Source: Candidatus Magasanikiibacteriota bacterium
GTDB taxonomy: Bacteria; Patescibacteria; ABY1; Magasanikbacterales; 2-02-FULL-50-9b
Reading direction: 5' to 3'
Length of the DNA: 64,000 nt
Assembly (NCBI GenBank): GCA_903893485.1
Contig: CAITMK010000008.1
Span: forward strand, 29,931-93,930
Below the pieces are notes generated by a model. It was not told the origin of the DNA. It ran no database searches and was given only the letters and a program-made list of their open reading frames with translations. The translations under genes were made by a program, and so were the position numbers. Shown here in pieces: positions 31,577 to 40,082 of this stretch (its first letter is position 1; every line of letters starts with the position of its first letter).

Positions 31577-34072
31577 TTATTGGGCAACCCCCGCACCAGC
31601 GGTAAATGTAATTTGCTGCGAAGTGGTATTTTGTACAGAATCAACCACCGTCACTTGCAAAGTATGCGCACCTTTTGTTAATTCATTTTGCGGAACAGAA
31701 ATTCCAAATGGGAAAGATGCTGCCGAACCAACCAAATTTCCATCCAACCGATAATCAACATGTGCAACTCCATGTGCGCCACCAACATTTACTTGCGCAT
31801 TTAAATCGCCCGTTATCACATCGCCGTTTTTTGGAGCGGTAACTTCAAGTGTTGGCTTATCACCCGCAACATGCACATCATCAAATTGCGTTGGCGGATT
31901 TTCAAAACTCAATGCAGTGCCCGTGGCTTTTTGTTTTGCGATCCAATTTTGTACACCTGTTTCCCATGCGGCATATTCTGGATTTTGAGTCGGGTCAGCT
32001 GGCGGTGGACCTAATGGATTTTCTGGATCCACATAAAACAGAATGTCATGTGGTGGTACAAAAAATTTCTGAACAGTTGTTTCTGGTGGCGTATTTGGCG
32101 TTGCTAATTTTCCAGAAACCGTGTCGATACGAACCGCAAGCGCACCATTCGTTAAACCTTGTAACATTGGATTTGTTGCAGTGCTTGGTGGTGGCAATGG
32201 AAAATCTACCGCGGGTAATTTTTTTGTTACCGCCATCATAATTTGCTGCCAAATTGGTGCCGCAACAATTGACCCGTCTGCACCACGCTTCATTGAGGTG
32301 TTGTCATTGTTACCAACCCAAACCGCCGCAACAACTTGCGGCGTATAACCAATGGTCCAGGCATCTTTATAATCGTTGGTGGTACCTGTTTTTACCGCAA
32401 CCTGACGATCAGGTAATGTTAAAAAGTTCTTAAGTCCAAAAATATATGCGCGAGCTGGATTGTCGGAAAGAACATTAGAGATCGTTGCTGCAATTTCTGG
32501 TGCGAGCACCTGTTTTGTCGATGAATCGATTTGTGGTGTAACATCATTTCCATTTTTATCTTCAATTTTCAAGATGCCAATTGGCTGAACCAAATTTCCA
32601 CCATTTGCAAATGCAGCATATGCACGTGCATGATCAATCATTTTTACTCCTCCACCACCAAGCACAATTGATGGACCAAATTGAGACCGATCTTTAAATG
32701 TGCTATATCCAAGACGTTGCGCAAAATCCAACGCACGATCAACACCAACTAAGAAAATTGTTTTAACCGCAGGAATATTAAGCGAGCCCTGAAGCGCTTG
32801 GCGCATGGTCACCGGACCATGTTCTTTTGAATCGTAATTTTGTGGAGAATACGTTTGTGTATCATAAGGGAAATCTGTTTTTGTGTCATACAAAACAGTT
32901 TCGGTTGGAAATCCTTTTTCAAATGCCGCACTATACACAATTGGTTTAAATGATGAACCCGGTTGGCGAATACCTTGAGTTACCACATTAAATTGTCCGC
33001 CTTGTTTTGGATCAGAAAAATTTCGCGAACCTACCATTGCCAGAATCTGTCCATTTGATGGATCAAGCACTAACGCAGCACCATTACTTGCTCCATATTT
33101 TTTTTCAGCATTCGCAACACCATTTGCAATTGCTGTATTGGCAGCAACTTGCGCGTCGTAATCCAGTGTTGTAATAACTTTTAAACCACCTTGATCAACT
33201 GTTTGCTCACCGAAAGAATTTACAAGCTGATCTTTGATATACATTACAAAATGTGGTGCCACCGAAGAATCTGTTGCGACTTTAATATTACTTGTTTGTG
33301 CCTTAGCCTGATCACGTTGCGCCGCGGTAATATATTTATCAGCAAACATGCGATCTAAAATATAATCGCGGCGTCCTTTTAATAAATCAGGATTTTGCAT
33401 GTATCGCGTTGGCGCTTGAGGCATTGCCGCAAGCGTTGCAGCTTCTGCAAGTGTTAAATCCTTTGCGGACTTTCCAAAATAAGCTTGCGCAGCAGATTCA
33501 ATGCCATAATTTGTTGAGCCGTATGGAATTTCATTGAAATACAATTTCAGGATTTGATCTTTGGTATATACGCGCTCAATTTGTAATGCCAAAACAGCTT
33601 CTTTAATTTTACGAGTAAAAGAATGTTCATCAGTTAAGATCGCATTTTTAACCAACTGTTGTGTAAGTGTTGAGGCACCACCCTGACCACTTGAAAGATG
33701 CAAAGTGTCCGCAATGATTGCACGTAAAATACTTGTCCAACGAACACCGCTGTGTTCATAAAAATGTTCGTCCTCGATTGCGATTGTTGATTGCGCTACA
33801 TAGGGGGGAAGTGTGGCGATATCAACAACGGTACGTTTTTTTTGATCATACACTTCGTAAAGCAAGTGGGTGCCAGTACGATCAAACATTTTTGTACTTT
33901 CAGCAATCACGCGATCTTGTAAACGTTCAGGGTCTGGTAAGTCGCTTGTGATCCAAGCGGCAAAAATGGTTAATAAAAAAAAGCCAAAAACTGCAGCTGC
34001 GGCTACGGTGCCTAAAATTCGCTTCCAGCCAAAGTGAGCTTTTTTTTGTTTGTTTAAAGGAGTCGTTTTCAT
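31577..34072 (-). CDS. class A penicillin-binding protein (PBP1A-like)
   Basis: This bifunctional peptidoglycan synthase (831 aa) has one membrane helix (about 22-42), a glycosyltransferase domain (TIAIEDEHFYEHSGV near 97, GASTLTQQLVKN near 130) and a transpeptidase with the S-x-x-K serine in PGSSFKPI near 380, S-x-N in QGSLNIPA near 435 and KTGTTN near 570. The C-terminus carries an Ig-like domain (LEVTAPKNGDVITGDLNAQVNV...), which is extra to the basic PBP1A plan and probably binds the wall or partners. A 3D-domain wall protein is divergently adjacent. Confidence 0.95.
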   Translation of the reverse strand: MKTTPLNKQKKAHFGWKRILGTVAAAAVFGFFLLTIFAAWITSDLPDPERLQDRVIAESTKMFDRTGTHLLYEVYDQKKRTVVDIATLPPYVAQSTIAIEDEHFYEHSGVRWTSILRAIIADTLHLSSGQGGASTLTQQLVKNAILTDEHSFTRKIKEAVLALQIERVYTKDQILKLYFNEIPYGSTNYGIESAAQAYFGKSAKDLTLAEAATLAAMPQAPTRYMQNPDLLKGRRDYILDRMFADKYITAAQRDQAKAQTSNIKVATDSSVAPHFVMYIKDQLVNSFGEQTVDQGGLKVITTLDYDAQVAANTAIANGVANAEKKYGASNGAALVLDPSNGQILAMVGSRNFSDPKQGGQFNVVTQGIRQPGSSFKPIVYSAAFEKGFPTETVLYDTKTDFPYDTQTYSPQNYDSKEHGPVTMRQALQGSLNIPAVKTIFLVGVDRALDFAQRLGYSTFKDRSQFGPSIVLGGGGVKMIDHARAYAAFANGGNLVQPIGILKIEDKNGNDVTPQIDSSTKQVLAPEIAATISNVLSDNPARAYIFGLKNFLTLPDRQVAVKTGTTNDYKDAWTIGYTPQVVAAVWVGNNDNTSMKRGADGSIVAAPIWQQIMMAVTKKLPAVDFPLPPPSTATNPMLQGLTNGALAVRIDTVSGKLATPNTPPETTVQKFFVPPHDILFYVDPENPLGPPPADPTQNPEYAAWETGVQNWIAKQKATGTALSFENPPTQFDDVHVAGDKPTLEVTAPKNGDVITGDLNAQVNVGGAHGVAHVDYRLDGNLVGSAASFPFGISVPQNELTKGAHTLQVTVVDSVQNTTSQQITFTAGAGVAQ

Positions 34073-34130
34073 GAAATTTTAAGAAAGGTGCGCTAGAGCG
34101 CAAATACATAGTACCAGGAAGGTAGGGGGG

Positions 34131-34159
34131 TTGACAAAAAGGCCCATTTATGGTAATGT
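34131..34159 (+). promoter_or_regulatory. promoter of the 3D-domain gene (leaderless type)
   Basis: TTGACA (34131-34136), a 17-bp spacer and TAATGT (34154-34159); the ATG follows after 10 bases. Confidence 0.75.
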
Positions 34160-34169
34160 ATAGACCCTT

Positions 34170-34667
34170 ATGAAACAAACACAAATCGGATTGAAACAGC
34201 TTAAGTTAGCTGAAAAATTCGTTCTTTGCGCTGTTTTCGCTGCTATCCTCACGATTTCGGGTAAACCAACGGTTGCACGTGCCGATAGCCTCTTTATTCC
34301 ATCATTTGAATCAGACACTGCAGCTGCAGCAGAATTGCCAGTGGTTAAGCCACAGGTTGTGACTGTCAAAAAGACAATTACCTCTGTTGCAACTGCTTAT
34401 TCTTCAGATGTTGCTCAAACTGATAGTTCTCCTTTTACCACGTCAAATGGTAAACAGGTATACGACGGTCTTGTTGCAGCTAATTGGTTGCCATACAACA
34501 CCAAAATTCGTATGCCTGATTTATTTGGTGATAAGATCTTTACCGTAAACGATCGTATGAATCCACGTTACGACACCGGACGCCTTGATGTCTGGATGAA
34601 ATCTCGTGGTGAAGCTATGGACTTTGGCTTACGCCACGTTCGTATTCAAATCGTTGAAGTTGAATAA
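34170..34667 (+). CDS. secreted 3D-domain protein
   Basis: This 165-residue protein has a signal sequence (hydrophobic about 14-30, then VARADS) and a C-terminal 3D domain, named for three conserved aspartates: TSVATAYSS, then TVNDRMNPRYDTGRLDVWMKSRGEAMDFG. The fold is that of the MltA catalytic barrel and of wall-acting YocH/Rpf-like proteins, so cleavage or remodelling of peptidoglycan is inferred. It faces the class A PBP gene across a shared intergenic region. Confidence 0.87.
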   Translation: MKQTQIGLKQLKLAEKFVLCAVFAAILTISGKPTVARADSLFIPSFESDTAAAAELPVVKPQVVTVKKTITSVATAYSSDVAQTDSSPFTTSNGKQVYDGLVAANWLPYNTKIRMPDLFGDKIFTVNDRMNPRYDTGRLDVWMKSRGEAMDFGLRHVRIQIVEVE

Positions 34668-34677
34668 TTGTAAAATT

Positions 34678-34706
34678 AAAAGCACCCCTTTCCGGGGCGC
34701 TTTTTT
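34678..34706 (+). terminator. terminator of the 3D-domain gene
   Basis: The stem AGCACCCC/GGGGCGCT with one mismatch is followed by six T. The A-rich upstream arm lets it also serve dnaN from the minus strand. Confidence 0.88.
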
Positions 34707-34718
34707 GTTTCAACCTTT

Positions 34719-35837
34719 TTATTGGCGAATAGGCATGATGATATATAAATAATCATCAGCATTTTCTGGCTGAAGCACGCATGGCGCCTCACCACTTACA
34801 ATTTTCAATTTAGCAAAAGGTTCGTCGATTGCCTGAAGACCGTCAACTAAAAATTTATGGTTCAAAATGACGGTATTTTCTTCGCCCAAACCTTCGACAG
34901 CAATATCTGCCGAATGCTCGCCGGCCTGAGAAGAAGCGGAGGTAATATTTAACACCTCTTCTTTTGGATTTACCCGAAGTGAAACAGCGCTCACACCTTG
35001 TGCAGAAAAAAGTGAAGCAGCTTTAATAACTTTTTGTGTTTCTTCTGTGGGTAACTTAACCTCAGCTGTGTGTGTTTTGGGGATAATTTGTCGGTAGTCA
35101 GGATAATTTCCCTCGATAAGACGAGAGAGTAGTGTAGCGTCGCCAATGATGCAAGAAATTTGACCCTCACCGAATGCAATTGTCACAGGATCATTACCAT
35201 TTGGAAGTAATCTAAATAATTCTTGCGCGGTGCGTTGTGGAATAATTACACGTACGCTTGGTTGATTACCCCCGTTTAATACTTCTACAAGTGCTTCTGA
35301 TAAACGATAACTGTCGGTTGATGCAAAAATTGCGCGCATTTGATCTGTTGGTTCTGTAAATAAAAGTACGCCCTGGAGTTCGGGACGAACCTCACTGTGT
35401 GAAACCGAAACAAGTACGCGAGACAAAGCCCGTTTTAATCGATCTGAAGGAAAAGTTAATTCAGTTGTTTTTTCAACCAAAGGAATACTTGGAAAATCCG
35501 TGGCGGGAGTGCCCTTCATTTTTGTGCGCTGACGACCAGATTTTAAAATCAGCTCATTACCCTCAAGTTCAAAATCAATTCGAGCCTCGGCTGGTAATAA
35601 AGCAATATACTCAACGAGCGTTTTTGCAGGAACCGTAAAAGCTCCTTCCATTTCAACTTTGCCTCTAATAGATGATACAACCGACAATTCCAAATTTGTA
35701 CCAATTGCTTTGATCCCTGTAAGTTCCGCTACCAACTGAACATTATTAAGAATAGGTAAATGCACTTGCTTACCGGTGATTGCAGAAACAGCTTGAAGTC
35801 CTGTAAGTATGTTTTCTTTTGTACAAGTGAATTTCAT
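34719..35837 (-). CDS. dnaN: DNA polymerase III, beta sliding clamp
   Basis: This 372-residue ring clamp keeps the replicative polymerase on DNA. The start MKFTCTKENILTGLQAVSAITGK and end ENADDYLYIIMPIRQ (cf. the family's YvvMPmR terminus) are diagnostic. Three similar clamp domains are expected and the length fits. ATG 35837 was preferred to an upstream in-frame codon at 35921 because the family starts there and the upstream stretch lies in the box-rich spacer. It follows dnaA with a 260-bp gap. Confidence 0.96.
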   Translation of the reverse strand: MKFTCTKENILTGLQAVSAITGKQVHLPILNNVQLVAELTGIKAIGTNLELSVVSSIRGKVEMEGAFTVPAKTLVEYIALLPAEARIDFELEGNELILKSGRQRTKMKGTPATDFPSIPLVEKTTELTFPSDRLKRALSRVLVSVSHSEVRPELQGVLLFTEPTDQMRAIFASTDSYRLSEALVEVLNGGNQPSVRVIIPQRTAQELFRLLPNGNDPVTIAFGEGQISCIIGDATLLSRLIEGNYPDYRQIIPKTHTAEVKLPTEETQKVIKAASLFSAQGVSAVSLRVNPKEEVLNITSASSQAGEHSADIAVEGLGEENTVILNHKFLVDGLQAIDEPFAKLKIVSGEAPCVLQPENADDYLYIIMPIRQ

Positions 35838-36097
35838 ATTTGTATATGTATTAAAAGATAGTAGTAATAGTAGGTGTGGTGCAAAAGTGGATAAGCCCTT
35901 TTTGGCCGCAGAGCTTAGCACTTATACCACATTTCCACAGGGGCGTAATTGGTGTGTGTGGATTCTGTAAGGAACGGGGATAACTTATTTTTTTGTAAAA
36001 CCCTGTGGAGTAAGTGTGTGTAAGTCTGAACTTCTCAACATACTGTCCCCAGGCTTTTCCACTGCGAAAACTGCGTTGTGCACAGTTTATCCAAAAC
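35838..36097. other. dnaN-dnaA spacer with degenerate DnaA boxes
   Basis: This 260-bp gene-free spacer holds several one- or two-mismatch DnaA-type boxes (AGTGGATAA at 35886-35894, TTATCCAAA near 36088) and many short TTCCACAG/TGTGGA pieces. It could be part of the replication origin or only an autoregulatory region of dnaN. No clear AT-rich unwinding element was seen. Confidence 0.45.
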
Positions 36098-37549
36098 TTA
36101 TCCCTGAGTGATGGAATAAAGGCGTTGGCGGATGGCTGCAATATCTTGCTTCAACTTCATATTATTCTCAACCTCTTTAGAGATTTTTTCGTAGGCATGC
36201 ATTGCAGTGGTATGGTCGCGGCCGCCAAGCTCCTGGCCAATGGATGGAAATGAGCATTTCAATTCTTCGCGCAAAAGATACATGATAATTTGGCGAGGAA
36301 ATGAAAGGCGCTTTTCACGGTTGGCACTCATGATTTCGTCAATGCTGATGTCAAAATACTGCGAAATCACCACCACCAAATCTTTTGGTGTAAGAGATTT
36401 TTTGTAAGATTGATCTTCGTAACCAGTAAGTAATCCCTTTACTGATTCTACAGTCGCCATTTCGTGGCGTAAATCCTGATGAGCTAAAATTTTGTTAAGC
36501 GCACCTTCGAGTTCGCGAATGTTACTTTTAACCAGGGTTGCAACGGTTTGCAAAACGTCTTTGCTAAGCGTGCATTTTTTTTCCAAACACTTTGATTCAA
36601 GGATGGCCACGCGAGTTTCAAGGTCTGGTGATGCAACATCTACGATCATGCCCCACTCAAAGCGCGAGCGAAGACGGTCTTCAAGGCCTGGAATTGCCTT
36701 TGGAGGGCGATCTGAAGTCATTACAATTTGGCGATTAGCCTGGTGCAGCTCGTTAAAAGTGTGAAAAAACTCTTCCTGGGTTTCTGTTTTGCCTGCAATA
36801 AACTGAATGTCGTCTATAAGGAGTAGATCAATATTGCGATAAGTTTCTTTAAATTGTTTGATGCTACCAGAGCGAATTGCGGCAACAAACTCGTTAGTAA
36901 AGCGCTCTGATGAAATATATAAAATACGGACATCAGGGTTATTTGCAGAAATACGATTACCAATTGCCTGTATTAAATGAGTTTTGCCAAGACCAACGCC
37001 ACCATATACGAAGAGTGGGTTATAAACCTCACCAGGACGGTTTGCGGCGGCCTGAGCTGCTGCATGAGCCAGCTCGTTTGTTTTACCTACAATAAAGGAA
37101 TCAAAAGTATAGCGGGGGTTTAAACCAAATTTGTTTTTAGCTTCAATACGATCTGTAACGCTTGTTTGGCCGTTATGCGTTGTTGGCATATTACGCATTG
37201 GCGTTGGTTGGCGTGGGGCGGAAGAAATATTTGGATTTGCTTGTTGTACGCTTTGCTGATGATTGATAACGCTCTGTGGAACCGAAACCTGTGGCTTATT
37301 GGTTGTGTCTACGGTAAAAATAATACGCTGAACCGCTTGACCCATGATACGTTCTAAAGAACTGATAATATCTTTGCGATATTTATCATCAAGCCATTTT
37401 TGAGCCATGGTATTTGGCACTACAATAGTAACCACACCATTTTCTGCGCTTGAAAGGCGGGTTTGACCAAACCACGTTTGAAAATTGGCTTTACTGATGG
37501 AAATTTCGAGCTCGCCAAGTACGGCGCGCCACAGTTCTTGCGGGTTCAT
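36098..37549 (-). CDS. dnaA: chromosomal replication initiator DnaA
   Basis: This 483-residue protein has all four DnaA domains: domain I (LWRAVLGELEISISKANFQTWF), a Gln/Asn/Pro-rich linker (about 95-130), the AAA+ ATPase with Walker A GGVGLGKTHLIQAIG near 185 and Walker B LLLIDDIQFIAGK near 245, and domain IV with the box-binding GGRDHTTAMHAYEKI near 450. It unwinds the origin. It sits in the common bacterial arrangement next to dnaN and divergent from rpmH-rnpA, which marks the likely origin. Confidence 0.97.
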   Translation of the reverse strand: MNPQELWRAVLGELEISISKANFQTWFGQTRLSSAENGVVTIVVPNTMAQKWLDDKYRKDIISSLERIMGQAVQRIIFTVDTTNKPQVSVPQSVINHQQSVQQANPNISSAPRQPTPMRNMPTTHNGQTSVTDRIEAKNKFGLNPRYTFDSFIVGKTNELAHAAAQAAANRPGEVYNPLFVYGGVGLGKTHLIQAIGNRISANNPDVRILYISSERFTNEFVAAIRSGSIKQFKETYRNIDLLLIDDIQFIAGKTETQEEFFHTFNELHQANRQIVMTSDRPPKAIPGLEDRLRSRFEWGMIVDVASPDLETRVAILESKCLEKKCTLSKDVLQTVATLVKSNIRELEGALNKILAHQDLRHEMATVESVKGLLTGYEDQSYKKSLTPKDLVVVISQYFDISIDEIMSANREKRLSFPRQIIMYLLREELKCSFPSIGQELGGRDHTTAMHAYEKISKEVENNMKLKQDIAAIRQRLYSITQG

Positions 37550-37595
37550 AGGAGAAGGAGTTACAAAGTGGTGGTACTATAACATGAATGCTGCT

Positions 37596-37656
37596 TGTGG
37601 ATAAGTGCCTCAAAACGGCAAAAAATGTGTATAACCTGTGGAAAATCTGTTGATAA
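37596..37656. other. DnaA-box cluster between dnaA and rpmH, candidate oriC element
   Basis: TGTGGATAA (37596-37604, perfect), TGTGTATAA (37626-37634) and TGTTGATAA (37648-37656), both one mismatch, share one orientation within 61 bp. The divergent dnaA/rpmH spacer is a classic origin position. Confidence 0.6.
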
Positions 37657-37674
37657 CTTGTGTATGGGTGAGGA

Positions 37675-37704
37675 TTGGACAAAAAAAAGCTTTTGATGTA
37701 TGAT
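37675..37704 (+). promoter_or_regulatory. rpmH promoter
   Basis: TTGGAC (37675-37680), an 18-bp spacer and an extended TGTATGAT containing TATGAT; the ATG at 37719 follows shortly. Confidence 0.55.
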
Positions 37705-37718
37705 AAGCCAACTTGAAT

Positions 37719-37868
37719 ATGCCAAAACGCACGTATCAACCTAAAAAACGCAAGCGCGCTAAGACGCACGGCTTTCGCTCACGCATGAGCACTAAGACTG
37801 GCCGCGCCGTATTGGCTCGTCGCCGCGTAAAGGGTCGCAAGAAACTTACGGTTTCAGAAGAAGCATAA
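37719..37868 (+). CDS. rpmH: 50S ribosomal protein L34
   Basis: This 49-residue, very basic protein begins MPKRTYQPKKRKRAKTHGFR and continues SRMSTKTGRAVLARRRVKGRKKL, an unmistakable L34. It is slightly longer than the usual 44-46 residues at the C-terminus. Its TAA overlaps the out-of-frame ATG just before the GTG start of rnpA, so the two are coupled, as in most bacteria. Confidence 0.97.
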   Translation: MPKRTYQPKKRKRAKTHGFRSRMSTKTGRAVLARRRVKGRKKLTVSEEA

Positions 37869-37869
37869 T

Positions 37870-38214
37870 GTGATTACGCGGGTTTTTCGCGTTACCACAG
37901 ATAAAGACATCAAACGGGTGTTAAAACTCGGGCGTAGATTTTCTGCGCCCGAGTTTTCGTTACACACTCTTCAAAACACATTAAATCACCCACGAATGTG
38001 TGTTATTGTAGCTTCGGGGGTTTCCAAAAAGGCGGTGGTGCGTAATCGGCTAAAGCGTCAGGTGCGCGAATCGCTGCGTCTTTTAATAAAAGAGGGTAAA
38101 ATTGGGTATACCATTGATATGGTGGTGGTTGTTCGACCAGGTTTTATAAAAGTTGAAGACTCGACACGGCAACAATTTTTTTCTGATTTTCTCAAAAAAA
38201 TCGGACTTATATGA
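37870..38214 (+). CDS. rnpA: ribonuclease P protein component
   Basis: This 114-residue protein starts with GTG. It has the RnpA core: a hydrophobic cleft N-terminus (FRVTTDKDIKRVLKLGRRFSAPEFSLH) and the RNA-binding signature SKKAVVRNRLKRQVRESLR near residue 55. It assists RNase P RNA in tRNA 5' processing. The stop overlaps the ATG of yidD (ATGA). Confidence 0.94.
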   Translation: MITRVFRVTTDKDIKRVLKLGRRFSAPEFSLHTLQNTLNHPRMCVIVASGVSKKAVVRNRLKRQVRESLRLLIKEGKIGYTIDMVVVVRPGFIKVEDSTRQQFFSDFLKKIGLI

Positions 38215-38495
38215 AAGTCTGGGGGCATATAGTCTTTTTTCCACGCGCCGTGGGCATGTTGGCAATTCGTGCGTACCAAAAAACAATTTCGCCTGATCAC
38301 GGTTTATTTAAGGCAATGTTTCCTTACGGCTACTGCAAGTTTTCTCCATCATGTAGCCAATATGGATATGAGGCGCTAGAAAAAAACGGACTTTTGCTAG
38401 GAAGTTTGCAGGCACTGTGGCGTATTTTGCGGTGTAATCCATTTTCTAGGGGCGGGGAGGATCAAGTAAAAAAGCTAAAGATCAATTTCAAATAA
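38211..38495 (+). CDS. yidD: membrane protein insertion efficiency factor YidD
   Basis: This 94-residue protein has the family signature AIRAYQKTISPDHG, the cysteine-bearing YGYCKFSPSCSQYGYEALEKNG and RILRCNPFSRGGEDQV. YidD helps YidC-dependent membrane insertion. yidC, which usually follows, is missing here: the next gene is on the other strand and overlaps by 21 bases. Confidence 0.94.
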   Translation: MKVWGHIVFFPRAVGMLAIRAYQKTISPDHGLFKAMFPYGYCKFSPSCSQYGYEALEKNGLLLGSLQALWRILRCNPFSRGGEDQVKKLKINFK

Positions 38496-38696
38496 TTTTG
38501 TGCGGCTTGTTGCGCCACGAACTAAAGTAATACGTTGTTTTGCAATTTTATAATGGGCAGCCAATAGAGCAACAACTTTTTTTGTAGCCTCACCATCTTC
38601 GGGTATCGCGGTCGTATAAGCCTTGAGCTCTGTTGGGCTAATTACAATTATTTTATTTTGCTTTGCACGTGGTGTTGCCTGCACAGTGATGCGCAT
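38475..38696 (-). CDS. DUF167 (YggU-type) protein
   Basis: This 73-residue protein has the DUF167 pattern: ITVQATPRAKQNKI, then LKAYTTAIPEDGEATKKVVALLAAHY and ITLVRGATSRTKLFEID. The family is widespread, folds as a small alpha/beta unit and has no settled function. It overlaps yidD tail-to-tail by 21 bases and follows nfo by one base, so it ends the nudix-nfo operon. Confidence 0.87.
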   Translation of the reverse strand: MRITVQATPRAKQNKIIVISPTELKAYTTAIPEDGEATKKVVALLAAHYKIAKQRITLVRGATSRTKLFEIDL

Positions 38697-38697
38697 A

Positions 38698-39546
38698 TTA
38701 TTTCTGGTCGCGAATTTTTTTCAGTAAGGCAATATCAGCAGCGATTTTTTCAGGCTCAGTTTCGCAGTACCAATTAATATGGGCTAACTTTGGGTGATGA
38801 ACGAGCGCCTTAAACCCAGGTTTTCCAATAAAACCATCGCCTAAGTGTTCGTGACGATCTTTGTGGCCGCCTAATTCAATTTTTGAATCATTGCAGTGAG
38901 ACATTTTTAAGCGTTTTATGCCAATAATTTTGTCAAAATCTGAAATTGTTTTTTCAACGGCTTCGGGAGTATGCAAATCATAGCCTGAACCAAAAGCGTG
39001 CTGCGTATCAAAACAAACATTCATTTTTTGTGATAAAGATTTATCGGAATCGGTGCCATCTAAAATCTCAGCAATTTCTTCAAAAGTATCACCGATTACC
39101 TCGCCGGCACCGGCAGAAATTTCGAGTAATAATTCTGCGCTGCCGGTATAGCCATCCAAAATGCTGCGGCAGCACTCAATAACTGAGGCAATTCCAACTT
39201 CGCGGCCAACTTCGCGCGCAGAACCTGGGTGAAACATGATATATGAAGCACCAAGCATGCTCGCACGCGACAACTCTTCTTTTAAAATCCTAACCGAGTT
39301 TTTGCGTAGGGCAACTTTGCCTGATGCCAAATTGATGTAATATGGTGCGTGTACCACCCATTCCGAAATTTTATTTTTTTTGCAACTTGTTTTAAACTGC
39401 TCAATTTGATCAGGAAGTAGTTTTGGTGCAGGGCCGCCCTGAGGAGATCTTGAAAAGATCTGAAAGCACTCAGCACCAATTGCGGCTGCGCGTTCTGGTG
39501 CATTTTCGACTCCGCCTGCAATTGATACATGAGCCCCGAACTTCAT
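38698..39546 (-). CDS. nfo: endonuclease IV (AP endonuclease)
   Basis: This 282-residue TIM-barrel enzyme cleaves DNA at abasic sites. It starts MKFGAHVSIAGGVENAPERA and carries the zinc-ligand blocks IMFHPGSAREVG, LLLEISAGAGEVIG, VCFDTQHAFGSGYD, HCNDSKIELGGHKDRHEHLGDG and the terminal ETEPE. All nine metal ligands appear present. The ATG overlaps the TGA of the nudix gene (ATGA), so the two are translated together. Confidence 0.95.
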   Translation of the reverse strand: MKFGAHVSIAGGVENAPERAAAIGAECFQIFSRSPQGGPAPKLLPDQIEQFKTSCKKNKISEWVVHAPYYINLASGKVALRKNSVRILKEELSRASMLGASYIMFHPGSAREVGREVGIASVIECCRSILDGYTGSAELLLEISAGAGEVIGDTFEEIAEILDGTDSDKSLSQKMNVCFDTQHAFGSGYDLHTPEAVEKTISDFDKIIGIKRLKMSHCNDSKIELGGHKDRHEHLGDGFIGKPGFKALVHHPKLAHINWYCETEPEKIAADIALLKKIRDQK

Positions 39547-40025
39547 AGATCGTAATAGGTTATATAGGGTGATGCCGCAATGTTTTCTGCGTATTTTGTA
39601 AGGTAAATTTGTGCGCAACGTGGTTGGATGGTGACCAATGAAATGTCAGTGATATCAAGAAGTACGGGGGTGTGCGTGCCAAACTCTGCTTGCCACTCAG
39701 GTGAACTCTCAATACCGTTACCAGCCATAAGTTCGCCCGAGATAACCCCGCACTCATAAAAAAGCTGCGTATGAGTTGCTTCGGTACCTTTATAGATGGC
39801 AGTAAACAAGAGTCGCTGCGGCGTAATAACCAGATTAACTTCTTCTTCAGCTTCGCGCAAAAGAGCAATTTCAGGTGTTTCACCATCATCAACACCGCCA
39901 CCAGGCAAAACATAGTAGCCCTCTGGGTGGTTTTTGGTAATGCGATGAATAAAAAGAATCTTTCCTTCAATAAAAGTAATAAAACGGACGCGCAAGTCCG
40001 TAGCCAGGGCAAGGGAGGTTTCCAT
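39543..40025 (-). CDS. NUDIX hydrolase
   Basis: This 160-residue protein has a Nudix box GVDDGETPEIALLREAEEEVNL; it fits Gx5Ex7REUxEExGU except for Asn in place of the last Gly. Nudix enzymes cleave nucleoside diphosphates linked to other groups. Coupling to the AP endonuclease suggests, without proof, sanitation of damaged nucleotides. ATG 40025 was chosen; TATACT lies 9 bases before it and faces the divergent glycosyltransferase promoter. Confidence 0.88.
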   Translation of the reverse strand: METSLALATDLRVRFITFIEGKILFIHRITKNHPEGYYVLPGGGVDDGETPEIALLREAEEEVNLVITPQRLLFTAIYKGTEATHTQLFYECGVISGELMAGNGIESSPEWQAEFGTHTPVLLDITDISLVTIQPRCAQIYLTKYAENIAASPYITYYDL

Positions 40026-40047
40026 AGTGTGCACAGTATAACAAACC

Positions 40048-40076
40048 TTGATTTATTGCGGAAATTTGGCTATGCT
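40048..40076 (+). promoter_or_regulatory. promoter of the glycosyltransferase pair (leaderless type)
   Basis: TTGATT (40048-40053), a 17-bp spacer and TATGCT (40071-40076); the ATG at 40083 is 6 bases on. Confidence 0.7.
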
Positions 40077-40082
40077 AGACGC

